From Cydia pomonella (Eukaryota; Arthropoda; Insecta; Lepidoptera; Tortricidae), in assembly GCF_033807575.1 (NCBI RefSeq), contig NC_084729.1:8122001-8186000 (forward strand): a stretch of 64,000 nt of DNA. The letters are read 5' to 3'. The notes beneath the pieces are model-generated. The model did not search any database. It was not told where the DNA came from and was given only the letters and a program-made list of their open reading frames with translations. The translations under genes were made by a program, and so were the position numbers. Shown one piece after another: positions 39,764 to 50,892 of the stretch (the stretch's first letter is position 1; the number at the start of each line of letters is the position of its first letter).

Positions 39764-40921
39764 TGTACAAATGAGTTTGATTCATACTTCTTTATCCCCA
39801 CCTTTTTCAAATCGGGCACGAGCAGCGGTCCGATCGCAAGCCATTGTTTATTAATAATGCAAGGCTCTTAGTGGGAGTTCAATGAATAGTACGCACCAAA
39901 GAGCCAATACATATTAATTTCGCAATGTTCCTTCTGGAGTAGGTCCATGAAACTTTTGTATCATGTAGAATATAAACTGGTTCATTTTTGAAAAAAAAAA
40001 ATGGTGTGGTACCATGAGCCAAACTTGATATACAGGTTGATTCTTTTTTATTTTTGTTTTTTTTACAAGAATTTCAATGGTTAGGGGGTTAATATTTTAT
40101 AAGCACATAGCTTTTAGTCTTATTAATATTTGTACGAAATTTGAAATTCGTCACTTTCATAGTTTAGGAAAAAATAATTAAAACAGTTTTGGGGTTAATC
40201 GGGTTTTTTTCACCCCCAGGGGGTAACAGAGGGATGAAACTTTGTGCAGAGTATAACCTCCCCAAAAGGCATCGTTTGATTACAGTTTCGGCCCAAAATC
40301 GCTGGGGGCAATTTTTCCTAGGCTATCCTGCTACACCCTTTGGCATGGATATATAAATCAATAAAGCCGACAAAGTCGTACAATAACATCTAAAAATTTT
40401 TTTTTTTTTTAGGGTACCTCTCCTACTCGTAAAGTGGGGGTGAAATTTTTTTTTCACTTCAACCCTACAGTGTGGGATATCGTTGGAAAGGTCTTTCAAA
40501 ACTAATAGGGGTTTTCAAGAAACATTTTTTGATAAAGTGAATATATTCGGAGATAATCGCTCCGAAAGAAAAAAAAATGTGTCCCCCCCTCTAACTTTTG
40601 AACCATAGGTCCAAAAAATATGAAAAAAATCGTGGAAGTAGAGCTTAAGAAAGACATTAAATGAAAAGTATAGCGGACATGATCAGTTTAGCTGTTTTTG
40701 AGTTATCGCAAAAAGTTTTCCCTTCATAGTAAAAAGACTTATTTTAATTAGGTACTGATTATGCAAATTTGCCTATTTGTTTAACTCAGGTGAAAGGTAC
40801 CGTTTCATCCCTTGGTTAACAATTTACTTTACTTTAAGCTCCAGTTTAGCTTATTGTGACGGAAGAGTAACTACGGAACCCTACACTGAGCGTGGCCCGA
40901 CATGCTCTTGGCCGGTTTTTT

Positions 40922-41253
40922 ATTTCTTATGTTTGCTGCGGGTCGTTCGCTCTAACAAAAAGTTTATCTCTATGCTGGTCGTAATTTGAGGTTTTTGAAC
41001 GCATCATAGGGTGTTTATGATATGTGCGATATCGTAGGGAGTGTGTAAATAAAAGTATGTTATGATATTAAAAACACATTGGTTTCGGCCGCTCGCCTGC
41101 CGAGCGTATCTGCTATATTCAATTATTTATTCATATTGAATCAGAAATGATTAGAGCATCTGTTCTGAAGAGTACGATATCCGCTGGGAGCTCATTTCAC
41201 TGAGAATTATTTCTTCTATATATAATGGATATTATACAGTGGTCTTACTATAA
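40922..41253. other. Intergenic, nothing recognised
   Basis: No frame or repeat shared elsewhere. Confidence 0.35.
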
Positions 41254-41490
41254 CTAGCTTAAATCTAAAATAGGCCCTTGAGGCATTGTACCAAGGATGC
41301 TGGCGGCATTTTCTCGTTGTATCGCAATTCTGATACGTTGTGCGAGGAAGTCACCAACTCTTCGGTTACCAGTTACGTCAACCAGACGCTTTGCGATTTC
41401 TGCACAAAACATGTGCGCGCTGGGACCCTATGGACCTAGAGTTTCAACGCCAAATGGTACAAGATGGTACTCTCTATCAACGGTCTTATC
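41254..41490 (-). pseudogene. LINE ORF2 C-terminus with in-frame stop
   Basis: On the minus strand: YHLVPFGVETLGP, stop, GPSAHMFCAEIAKRLVDVTG, RVGDFLAQRIRIAIQR, ILGTMPQGPILDLS. The family matches 21245 and 57717. One nonsense codon is visible near 41432. The plus-strand frames of about 100 codons here are shadows. Confidence 0.75.
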
Positions 41491-42696
41491 ATTATTACGT
41501 TTCGAAATTTCGGCGCTTTCTGCCACTCCACCCGCTTACATTGGTTCGTTGGAGGTGTGACGGTGCCAGTGTGTCTACGCAGGTATTATCTCACACTAAC
41601 ATCCATCCCAAGCTCCAAGGAACCAATGACACCCCATCAGGCCTCTTGCCATTTATTTTTATTTAGTGATATGTATTTTGAGAGTTATCACCAATATTTC
41701 ATTTCAGGTATAGGCGAGCAAATTAAGCTACATATCTCATCAAATAAAGGTTGGTATCTATTTCATTAATGGACGTTATTGCTAAATAAAAATGTATACA
41801 TTTTACATGCGTGTTGGTAGTAGGATATTATCAAGGCACGGAACCGGTTTTAAAAATAGCGGTTAATACCGATTTCTTTCGGTTTTACTCATAGATATAA
41901 GAAGTAAGGAGATTTATAACGAAGCATAATTTCAACGAGTCTCGCTGTCTCCAACTGTCCCCCACTACATCATTAAAGGCGTGGCCAGACAACCAACTCA
42001 CGCGCTGTGATTGGCCAAACCGCGCGGTGTAGGAGCCTAGAGCGGCGGCACTAGAGTGAGGACAATTCGATAGAACTATCGATATTTTACATATTCTGAA
42101 CATGACCTTAAGAGTTTTGAAATTTTTGTTTTAAGTAATAATTGCCATAGATTTAATTTATATTCCTTTAAATTTTTGACCTTATTTGCGAGCTAAGAAT
42201 TTTAAGGTACGTGTAAGGTATATTAGTTAATCCATAAGTTCTCTCACAAAGGTTTTTACTGATAAAATGTAATACAAAGCTTTTAATTTAAAAAAAAAAC
42301 ATGTACCATGATGCGAAAACTTGTTTATGCTAAACTAATCAAATTGGTTTAAATTTTAGTCATTATTTGATGTAATGTTTGTTTAAATTGTTTACTTTGG
42401 GATTGTCGTTAGACGCGAGCGCTCGTCTGGATTCTACTTCACAAAACGGAGTAAAAATCAGTGTTTCATTAAAAAAAATTAGTTTCAGTTTATTATAGCA
42501 TATTTCGTCACCAATTGAAAGCAATTCCAGCATGTTACATAGAGTTATGAAGAACTGCGAAAGCAAGTTATAGTAAATTATATTGTAAGTATAATGCACC
42601 ATTAAAATAAGCTTTTAAATCATATGTACGAATAATAAGAAAAGAGTAATCATAATTATCAGTAAAAATCTTTCTGATAGAACTTTTGGATCGACT
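41491..42696. other. Intergenic; a compact promoter-like patch near 42.0 kb
   Basis: A short AACCGGTT-repeat relic lies at 41838-41890. Positions 41975-42090 hold TGATTGGCC (CCAAT box in reverse), a CG-rich stretch (AACCGCGCGGTGTAGG) and TATCGATA at 42077-42084, the DRE motif of insect housekeeping promoters. There is no adjacent coding exon. A degraded repeat is equally possible. Confidence 0.35.
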
Positions 42697-42930
42697 ATAG
42701 TACATTACGATACAAGTGCGAAAAATAGGAAATTCGAAACGAGTGGCGATAAATTAAAACACGACCGAAGGGAGTGTTTTAAATCGACACGAGTTGCGAA
42801 TTACCTATTCGCACATGTATCGTACAACGTTTTACAGTACATATGGCCCTTTAAATGTTCGACACAGTAACGTAATATGCTACTTCTCGCACTAGTGCTA
42901 TAAAGTAGCCCCATATGTACTGTAAAGTAT
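42697..42930. mobile_element. Double-hairpin MITE, copy 2
   Basis: Same two palindromes as 20573-20800, here in unique sequence (ACTATAGTACATTACG left, TGTACTGTAAAGTA right). It shows the element's limits independent of the host MITE. Confidence 0.85.
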
Positions 42931-43162
42931 ATTTTAAACATATTTATATTCTATCGTTATATAAATGAAAATGATCCAAACAAATAAGTAACACTTTTCT
43001 CGCTTGGAAACCAGTTAGGGTCTCTACATGTAGCATTTATCCATTTTTCTTTTTATACTCGGATTTTTCGGGAAACTGAAAAAAATTGCAATCATGAACA
43101 TATTTGATTATACCTAGTGCAGTTATTCGAATCGTTGCTAAGAACCTGAATAAAATATACTT

Positions 43163-43492
43163 CCTTCTTCCTTGCGTTGTCCCGGCATATTGCCACGGCT
43201 CATGGGAGCCTAGGGTCCGCTTGACAACTAATCCCAAGATTTGGCGTAGGCACTAATAGTTTTTACGAAAGCGACTGCTATCTGACCTTCCAACCCAGAG
43301 GGTAAAACTAGGCTTTGTGGGGATTCGTCCGGTTTCCTCACGATGTTTTCCTTCACCGAAAAGCGACTGGTAAATATCAAATGATATTTCGTACATAAGT
43401 TCCGAAAAACTCATTGGTACGAGCCGGGGTTTGAACCCGCGACCTCTGGATTGCAAGTCGCACGCTCTTACCGCTAGGCCACCAGCGCTTCA
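43163..43492 (-). mobile_element. SINE-2 copy, full length, 14-bp TSD
   Basis: The tRNA-like head lies at the right (B box GGTTCAAACCC on the minus strand) and the body extends left to CTTCTTCCTTGCG. AATAAAATATACTT flanks it at 43149-43162 and 43493-43506. This is the reference copy for the family in this window. Confidence 0.92.
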
Positions 43493-43572
43493 AATAAAAT
43501 ATACTTATAGGTATAAACTATAATGTTATAAATAAATTGTACTTAATTAAATCAGTTTATTTTTTGGCGTAC

Positions 43573-43733
43573 TTATTATTCGTATTACCAAAGTGTGCCA
43601 ATGCATATGGAAAACGACGATGGGAATATTTGCTACCACATATCCTCAACGAATTATCCGAAGTAACATATAATAACATTAGTAACAACCCACATAAATG
43701 TAAACAAATATTGAAAGCCGCATATCTTAGGTA
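43573..43733 (+). pseudogene. Possible LINE ORF2 C-terminus
   Basis: A short open stretch ends LPKCANAYGKRRWEYLLPHI then LNELSEVTYNN... before a stop. A YGKRxxEYLxPxIxNxL pattern resembles the end of some CR1-group polyproteins. There is no second copy in the window and no tail motif, so this is a weak call. Confidence 0.4.
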
Positions 43734-44007
43734 AGATAATAAAATGTATGTCACACTTATAAGAATATCTCATTTCACGAAGGCGGGTATAAGCGGAACC
43801 GAGATCCTAACACCTTAGAATAGGGATCAAGATTGCCGACTTCGTGATATGATGGTTTTTAAATGTAAATAATAAACCTACTTATATAATATTATAGAGT
43901 GTAAGAGCGATTACAGCGGCAGTTAAGCCCTAGGAGGCTTTGTTCGCTGGAATTATCTTGAAAATGTATAAATTTTTTTTTGTGTTAATAAAAAAAAAAA
44001 AAAAAAA

Positions 44008-44042
<35 letters not shown>

Positions 44043-44378
44043 TACACGAACACAGCTTTTTCGCTAGATTTCTAAAGACGAAAGTGGTGGACCCGCGCGA
44101 AATTGTCTTTTCTTACAAACGTAGTCCTCATTTTCCTATCTAGATATTAACATTATTGAAAATATTTTGACACAATTCGTTGTATGTCAACCACAGCTAT
44201 GCACGTACGTTAATTTTTTTTCGAACTTCTAATTATTATAAGAGTTAGGAGCATTTAAACATTTGTCTGAAATTTTTTCGCACCAAATTTTTACAATAAT
44301 CATAAAATCGAAAAAAGTCAAACGGTTAGCATAGCTATAGTTAATATACATCAAATTATGTAAAAATATTTTCCACAA
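43734..44378. other. Intergenic with a 60-nt A-rich run
   Basis: TTAATAAA directly precedes a nearly pure A-run (43989-44040, broken by one T). The preceding 120 bp (GAGTGTAAGAGCGATTACAG, CTTTGTTCGCTGGAATTATC) may be a retroposed transcript end. Length errors in assembly are likely here. Confidence 0.45.
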
Positions 44379-44460
44379 TGTCAATATCCAGGGAGGAAAA
44401 TGGGGACCATGTTTGTATGGAGAAGCGGCCGTCTCCGTCCCCTTTCCTTCAGATTCACTG
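44379..44460 (+). repeat. Rep-Z fragment, copy 2
   Basis: GTCAATATCCAGGGAGGAAA through TTTGTATGGAGAAGCGGCCG, better preserved than 14139-14210. Confidence 0.6.
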
Positions 44461-44547
44461 CCAGCGTCCCGCTAGGCGGGTTCTCTGTCCGTAGGCGCTT
44501 TTCGCTACATACGGTATTTCTCACGTCATCGGCTACGCTCGTGGCTC

Positions 44548-44700
44548 ATATGTGATGTTATCCATGAAAAGGGACCTTATTGTCGATGGTGCTTCCGCCG
44601 TCATAAACGATGCTCCGATACAAATACAACGCTGCACGACGCAGTGCGGCGTAAGCGCCATCGACAATAAGGTCCCTTTTCTTAGATAATGCCACATATA
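44548..44700. mobile_element. AAAAGGGACCTTATTGTCG MITE, compact copy
   Basis: TATGTGATGTTATCCATG then AAAAGGGACCTTATTGTCGA is mirrored by CGACAATAAGGTCCCTTTTC then TTAGATAATGCCACATA. About 152 bp in all. It is the uninterrupted counterpart of 10911-11465. Confidence 0.85.
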
Positions 44701-44702
44701 AA

Positions 44703-45140
44703 TTAAAAAAAAAAAATCATTTATTTCAGACCGATAAGATCCATAAATTTTGTTGGTAACAGCAAAAAAATTCTTACACCCTACGTTAGTACCAATTAAT
44801 TTACATAAAACTAAATTAAAATTAAATCATCCAGCTCATTTAGCCTTGCCTATCAACACGTCTACCCAGTAGCTCGTGAGATGGCAATCAAGGCGTTCAG
44901 CCAACGTCCTTAGGAGGCTGTTGCTACTGCCGCGCACGCGTGTCAGCAGAGACGCTATTCTTTTGCGCCTGATGGCATAAAAGTCATCCGTTCGCGCCTC
45001 CGCGAACATACCGGATGCGCTACAGTACCTCGGCAGCTTCAACAGCATCCTCAGGACGTTATTATACTGAACCCTTAGTGTATTATAGGCTCGCTTCGTA
45101 AATGTTGCCCACAGACTGCACGTGTAAAAAGTTTGGAAGT
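44703..45140 (-). pseudogene. 5'-truncated LINE C-terminus and 3' UTR
   Basis: On the minus strand: YTCSLWATFTKRAYNTLRVQ, YNNVLRMLLKLPRYCSASGM, FAEARTDDFYAIRRKRIASL and LLRTLAERLDCHL, with a stop near 44836. An AAATAAATGA and poly(A)-like run at 44708-44730 closes the 3' end, which abuts the MITE. The SARDMF-like pattern (LPRxCSASGMFAEARxD) is common in LINE C-termini. The frame is open for about 100 codons. Confidence 0.75.
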
Positions 45141-45492
45141 ATGCTTTAAAATTTATACATATATATTAAAATAAAAATGATTAAAAATACATTAAATAAT
45201 TCAAATACAAAGTACAAAGCTACAAATATAATTATTATACAAATAAATAAATATATTATTACCGGCAATAGGTAGAAATCATTAATTACCGTCATCGCTC
45301 GCATTGTGTTCGTTTGTTTGAGCAAGTTGTTGTGGTCATCCGTATTTTTGTTCATTTCTGTCTTTACAGTAACTCAGTGTCAGAATTCCACGAGTTACTC
45401 AAATCTCTACTGCACCCAAGCAAAAGTTAGTTGAGGCGAGATTTGCCTAAATGACCGCCTCTCTACCCACTTTGTCAAAATGTCCGCTCTCC
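45141..45492. other. Intergenic, nothing recognised
   Basis: AT-rich. The 69-codon minus frame is low-complexity hydrophobic sequence. Confidence 0.35.
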
Positions 45493-46145
45493 TAAACCTA
45501 GGTAACAGATGCCTACAGTCCAGGCTAAAGGTTGACGCCTACTTAGCACCTGACTTGAAAAACCCCGGAAAAATACGAGAAGTTTTTTTTTCTTCAAGTT
45601 TCTTTCGAAAAAAATTAATAATACAAAATTCAGTTAAAACGGATGTCTAAAATCCAAGCTCAAGGTTGACGCTTACTTAGCGTTGAAAAAACCCGGAAAA
45701 TATAGTAATATTGAATTTTTTCTCAATTTTCTTTATAAAAAAAAAACAATGTAAAATTCAGTTAAACCTAGGTAATGGATGCCCACAATCCAGGCTAAAG
45801 GTTGACGCTTACTTAGCGTTGAATAAACCCGGAAAAAAAATACGGGAAAGGTTTCAATATTTTTTTCCAGTTTCTTTTGAAAAAGAAAATTCAAAATTCA
45901 GTTAAACCTAGATAACAGATACCCACAATCCAGGCTAAATGTTGACGCTTATTTAACGTTGAAAAAAACCCGGAAAATATAGGAATATTTCAAATTTTTT
46001 TTCAACTTTCTTTCGAAAAAAAAAACATTTCAAAATTCAGTTAAACCTAGGTAACTGATATCTATCATCCAGGCTAAAGGTTGATGCTTACTTAGCGTTG
46101 AAAAAAAATCGGAAAAAAATACGGAAAAATTTCAATATTTATTAG
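45493..46145 (+). repeat. Tandem array: five units of about 137 bp
   Basis: Unit starts (TTAAACCTAGGTAAC) lie near 45493, 45634, 45762, 45902 and 46041. Each unit has AATCCAGGCTAAAGGTTGAC, GCTTACTTAGCGTTGAA, a CCGGAAAA stretch and CTTTCGAAAAAA-type A-runs. Units diverge by roughly 10-20 percent, so the array is old. Confidence 0.88.
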
Positions 46146-46879
46146 AGTAAAAAAACGAATGAAGCCGAAAAAACGAAGTATTTTTTAAACTTCTGTATTT
46201 TTCAATATACTTAATTAGGAATTTAAACAGGTATGTTAAGGTTGAACGTCTAATGTGTTCGTTTTGGCATTTTATTGACTTTGACACTGTCATTACTCAT
46301 CAGTGGCAACTGTGTATGACGTATTTAATTCTGCTGAATAAAAAAACATTTTTTTTTTGTAAAATTCTCGAAATACCGTGCATTATAACAGTAAAAATAA
46401 AATTATACTGTTATGGTATGCAGGATAACGATACACAACTGAAAATAAATAATAATTAGACATAATTTCGTGATTTCTGTAGTGAAAACTTCTTTAGGCT
46501 TGTTGGGCATTTTGTGAGATGGGAAGAAGCCATTGAACTCGCGATACTGTTACCGTTACCGTGACCGACACCTCTGTATATAAGTATGTACATATTTTAT
46601 GTACGTACGTACATAGATACACATGCATGTTGGCATATTTCGTGACGAATCAAAAAATACACATTTAATTATTCAAGTTTTCACTTCTGTCGGCAATCCC
46701 GGAGTGCCACTGTTTTTTTATACATTAAGCCAACTTTAAACTTTTAAGGTTTTAATTAGAGGCTGCTCTTGCTAATATAGTCTTGTTTTCATATATTTTT
46801 CGTGGCATTTGCCATGATATAAATATGTAAAATTTCAATATAAAAACTAACTTTGCGTTAGCCACCTTGATCTTTACCA
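46146..46879. other. Intergenic, nothing recognised
   Basis: AT-rich sequence, with ACGTACGTACATAGATACAC near 46600 and no supported frame. Confidence 0.35.
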
Positions 46880-47326
46880 ATAGGGTTAATTGTTTCCATC
46901 TACAAATCTTAGGGCAGAATCGTATCCCAATAAATTCTTTTGGATTATATGTTAAACTACTTTTACAATTTTTGTAAATATTGAATTTAAAATATTTTTT
47001 GGCACACGTCACGTTGCTTTGAAGATTCTGATGACGTCACAACTCTCGGATTGACACTGTTGACAGTTAGGCGATAAGCAACAAATGACAAATGTCAATT
47101 GACAGTTCGTATCTTCTACGTGTGTATGTAGTTATGTGTCAAACCGTAAACTGTGACGTCACACAATTTTCAAAGAGCGTTTTGGGCGCGAAAGCATCTG
47201 TCAAAATATATTTTGTTAATTTAACATATTTAAAGCCGTTTTTAGTATAAAAGTTGATTTTTAGTGCAACTTTTAGTTAATATAGAACGTAATACAAGCG
47301 TTTCAAAAAATTGGAAACAACCCTAT
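46880..47326 (+). mobile_element. TAGGGTTGTTTCC MITE, complete copy (447 bp)
   Basis: The left end TAGGGTTAATTGTTTCC and right end TTGGAAACAACCCTAT are inverted, apart from a 3-nt insertion at the left. It contains two TGACGTCAC palindromes (CRE-like) and repeated TGACAGTT motifs. It is the uninterrupted reference for 20444-21053. Confidence 0.85.
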
Positions 47327-47792
47327 CCCAGTTTGGCCTTGTCTCTCCGTATCCCATTACTAATGACTATCATAACGCCTTGATATGTCTTCGATAACCT
47401 TAACCCGTTCCAGCCCGATCCAGTTAACCCTGCCGCTACTCGATTCCGGCGTCATATATAAATCACACAAATCTGGGATCGCGTCACATTCGTCTTCCGC
47501 AGGTGTGGTTGGAATTTTTATGTCCTCGTGACTTCGATTTTGGAGGTTGAAGGGTCATTGAGGGCAGGCTCTATACGTTATTGAACGGTAGAAAAATAAC
47601 GCATTTTATACGTGGTAAATTTTACAACAAAGTTTACAAATTAAGTTAAATACATAGAAAATTTATCACAATAAATTGGAAACGAAAAATACAAAATTTC
47701 AAATATAACTTTTTAAGTTTTTTTACCTTTCAATTTTGAAAATACTGGTACCATTCGATTTGATAGTAATGTTTTTGTTTGTGTTTGTATTG
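47327..47792. other. Intergenic, nothing recognised
   Basis: No shared repeat. Short runs only. Confidence 0.35.
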
Positions 47793-47905
47793 TACAATGT
47801 TTTATAGCACATATGGCCCTTTAAATCTTCGACATACACACGTATAATGCTAGTTACCGCACTAGGGCGGTAAAGTAGCACCATATGTACTGTAAATGAT
47901 ATTAC
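47793..47905. repeat. Single-hairpin relative of the double-hairpin MITE
   Basis: TTTTATAGCACATATGGCCC pairs with GTAGCACCATATGTACTGTA. It keeps only the second palindrome and a trace of the end of the first (GTATTGTACAATG). It is more diverged than copies 1 and 2. Confidence 0.7.
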
Positions 47906-48552
47906 GTACTTAAACGTTCCAAGAATCAGTGATACGAGTATATATAAACTGGGGCTTGAAACCTCGGGTTTGAAAACGTTGAACTCACCTTCAAACCGTT
48001 ACGCTAGCAGCGCTCATTTATTATTTTCAGTCAGCTCGTACGAGCCCAGATGCATATGTTTTCGTCTAGTCGGAACATTTTTTGAGGTACTCCTATTGGC
48101 TACGTGCGAAGTACACGGTGGGGGTAAGTAAAGCGATCCCAGCGCATGAGGTGGTAAAAATTTTAACTAACTGCGGATAGCGTCTTTAACATTTCGTCCA
48201 AGTTGTATGGCTCCAAATGAAACTTTAATTTACGATTACTCCTGAAATATTCATTTAAATTGTACGGTGTAAGGGACCATTGTAATCTGTATGAAATGCT
48301 TAATATAACTAACGTATTTAATTTGATAATTATTAATACTGTATCCGTGTAAATAGCTTTGCAGATGACACATATTATGTGATATTTTTCTAGAAGTTAA
48401 GAATGGGTTTAGTAAGTTAGTCTTAAAAGATAGACATTCAACATCGCGGACTTTTTTGTAGACCCATGAAAAAGAGCCAACTCCACCATATATTGTATGC
48501 GTTTTCGATTAAAGCTAGCGGATTTTTTCCGACAACATCGTTATAGGGACCG
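47906..48552. other. Intergenic, nothing recognised
   Basis: No supported frame or repeat. Confidence 0.35.
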
Positions 48553-48690
48553 TGCGCGTTGGAGTGTCTGCCATCTTGTGGCCTGAATCGGAACCATAAA
48601 CATGTACATTTACACGTCACGTGTTTTCTTGTGCATAGTAGGTTCTGCCATCTTGTGGGCTACATCGGAACAATAAACATCACATTTACG
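48553..48690 (+). repeat. Two-copy tandem of about 75 bp
   Basis: TCTGCCATCTTGTGGCCTGA ATCGGAAC / ATAAACATGTACATTTACAC is repeated as TCTGCCATCTTGTGGGCTAC ATCGGAAC / ATAAACATCACATTTAC. The unit is unassigned. Confidence 0.65.
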
Positions 48691-49020
48691 CCTCCGCCAA
48701 AAATCTGACGGCTCCTGTGCTGCCTCCTACAGTTCATGCACGCTCCCTATATTTCAACCAATTTACACAAAATCTTAACAAATTATATACCTAAACCTTC
48801 CTCAAGGTTCACTCTATCGATAGATGAAAGTCGTTTGAAAATCCATTCAGTAGTTTTTAGTTTGGAGTTGTTTTATAAAATGTAGTGAATTGACGTTTTC
48901 CCCTAGACTTGCGGATCCTAGGTTGCGTGACATTCGTGCACATAATGAATAGGTATGTAGGTACAAATGATAAAAATCAACACTGTTTTAGTCACTTTGT
49001 AGACTGCGGGTCACTTCTGG

Positions 49021-49116
49021 ATGAGATTGGCTCGGGACCGGGATAAGTGGCGTACTAGAAGAGAGGCCTATGCTCAGCAGTGGGCGATAAAAGGCTGATG
49101 ATGATGATGATGATGA
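49021..49116 (+). pseudogene. LINE last codons with (GAT)n tail
   Basis: 26 codons: MRLARDRDKWRTRREAYAQQ then WAIKG and a stop at 49096-49098. GATGATGATGATGATGATGA follows at once. The LxxDRxxWRxxxEAYAQQW ending and trinucleotide tail mark the 3' end of an RTE-like LINE. Confidence 0.75.
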
Positions 49117-49249
49117 CTGTTTTAGTATTTATATAATATCGTAATACAATAAATCTCAATTTTAAGATGAGCAAAAAACTTTTTTTTTTTGAAGTATTAT
49201 TTTGGGCGGGAAATTAACAGATGTAGCAAGGGCTATTATTAAGGAAAAA

Positions 49250-49515
49250 GGAAATAAATAATAAATATTATACGACATTATTACACAAATTGACTAAGTC
49301 CCACAGTAAGCTCAATAAGGCTTGTGTTGAGGGTACTTAGACAACGATATATATAATATATAAATATTTATAAATACTTAAATACATAGAAAACACCCAT
49401 GACTCAGGAACAATGCATGCTCATCACACGAATAAATGCCCTTACCAGGATTTGAACCCGGGACCATCAGCTTCGTAGGCAGGGTCACTACCCACTAGGC
49501 CAAACCGGTTGTCTC
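49250..49515 (-). mobile_element. SINE-1 copy, near full length
   Basis: Tail AATAATAAATATTATACGAC at the left, head ending at CCAAACCGGTTGTC. It carries a 10-bp duplication in the AT-rich body (AAATATTTATAAATACTTAA). Confidence 0.88.
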
Positions 49516-49579
49516 ATTTTGTTTCGAGCCCAGAAATCCAATATGAGAGTCTGGACAACGTTTTATAAGTAATTTTTTT

Positions 49580-49772
49580 CAACAATAAATGTTTCGTGCA
49601 ATATTATTACTAAGTTGTTTGATGATTTATTTGTATTAGTTTAAATATTTATTTTTATGTTTATTTTTGATATATTTTTTGTATGCATGTGCCTAGATTT
49701 AAGATTTTTCAAACAAAATGTAATATTGTTATTGAATAAAAATTATGATGATGATGATGATGATGATGATCG
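49580..49772 (+). mobile_element. LINE 3' UTR end with (GAT)n tail
   Basis: TGCATGTGCCTAGATTTAAG leads to TTGAATAAAAATTATGATGA and nine or so GAT units (49747-49771). No coding remnant. Confidence 0.6.
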
Positions 49773-50526
49773 TGTAAAAATATTAAAGTAAAATGTTTTT
49801 TTCACTAGACGAACTCCACTGCATCGAGGTTCGTATGTCTTTTTTTTTAAGTATGAAACAAACGGTCATACAAAAATATTGTTACAGTTTCTTTACTTAA
49901 TCTAGACCTTTTGGTTTCCATTTTTGTTAAACATTACTTTATATAGAAGCACGAAAAGTACCTATCTTCGTTTAGGTTCAGTTAAATAGTCAGAAGTTAC
50001 ACAGAATTTGTGTCACAACTATTTTATTAATGGTAAATGTTAATAAAAAGATACGTAGTTTTTTTATTTATTAAAAAAATAGTTGTGTAATAAAATTCAT
50101 CGGCTTTCTGAATAAGAAGCGACGGCGTTGCATATTGCAGCTACAGCCCAATTTATGTATTAATACAAATACGACAGGGAATTGCAATGCTATATCGTTA
50201 TGAATTTTCAATAAAGTAATCTACAATTTTGTGTTTATTCGTAGTAGGCCAGGCTGTATCAATAACTGACACAAAACCGTTAAATAATAACACATTACAT
50301 ATTTCCAATTTTTCCTCAAAAAGGCATATATACTATAGTATAAAACTGAATTGATCATTACTTCAATTTGGTAGAGATAGATCACTCGAGTTACAGTACT
50401 TATTAACGTTTCTTCAAAATTTATTGAAAAATATAACCGTTAACTAGAAACGTTACTTCGTTTCGTAAACACGCGACAGCATCGCTACACAAAGTCGCCG
50501 TGGGCGAGCGGCCTATGGATTGAAGT
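49773..50526. other. Intergenic, nothing recognised
   Basis: AT-rich. No shared repeat or supported frame. Confidence 0.35.
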
Positions 50527-50892
50527 TTTTTTTTATTTTTATACTACGTCGGTGGCAAACAAGCATACGGCCCGCCTGATGGTAAGCAGTCTCCGTAGCC
50601 TATGTACGCCTGCAACTCCAGAGGAGTTACATGCGCGTTGCCGACCGTAACCCCGCCCCCCCCTCGTTGAGCTCTGGCAACCTTACTCACCGACAGGAAC
50701 ATAACACTATGAGTAGGGTCTAGTGTTATTTGGCTGCTGTTTTCTGTAAGGTGGAGGTACTTCCCCAGTTGGGCTCTGCTCTAGATCTGGAATGACATCC
50801 ACTGGCTGTGCCCTACTACACAAAGCGAGATGAAATTCACAATGCCCATACCTCTCCAACAGCTTACCAAAAACTGCCCTTATTATTACCAT
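50527..50892 (-). mobile_element. Rep-A LINE 3' end with readable C-terminal frame
   Basis: The minus-strand frame (50892 to the stop at 50707) contains ERYGHCEFHLALCSRAQPVD, VIPDLEQSPTGEVPP and PPYRKQQPNNTRPYS, then a stop and a UTR of about 180 bp ending in an A-run (T-run at 50528-50541). Its open state over about 50 codons and recurrence in four copies suggest a real retroelement C-terminus. The family is unknown to me. Confidence 0.75.

Larger units (their letters stand above)
38260..40338. mobile_element. Fold-back element, two arms of about 577 bp
   Basis: GGGTGTAGCAGGATAGCCTA starts the left arm (38260-38838) and TAGGCTATCCTGCTACACCC ends the right arm (39764-40338). The arms match closely throughout: GCCCCCAGCGATTTTGGGCC, CATCCCTCTGTTACCCCC, CATTATTAATAAACAATGGC. 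No duplication of the host sequence is visible at the junction. The 925-bp centre carries another Rep-B copy. No coding frame of note. Confidence 0.88.
38126..40921 (+). mobile_element. Rep-B element (outer) split by a 2.1-kb fold-back
   Basis: The head GGGTTCCGTAGCCAAATGGC through GTGCTAGAAAGCTGAAA (to 38259) continues after 40338 with TTTGGCATGGATATATAAAT, through to GACATGCTCTTGGCCGG. Joined, it has the same layout as the uninterrupted copy at 38850-39553. The tail contains AGTAACTACGGAACCCTACA. Confidence 0.85.

Noticed and set aside
43424..43490. A second tRNA gene on the minus strand
   Set aside because: It is the head of SINE-2, flanked by a 14-bp duplication that encloses the whole SINE.
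43989..44040. Poly(A) as proof of a processed pseudogene
   Set aside because: The upstream 120 bp match nothing I can identify as a gene, and the run may be inflated by assembly error.
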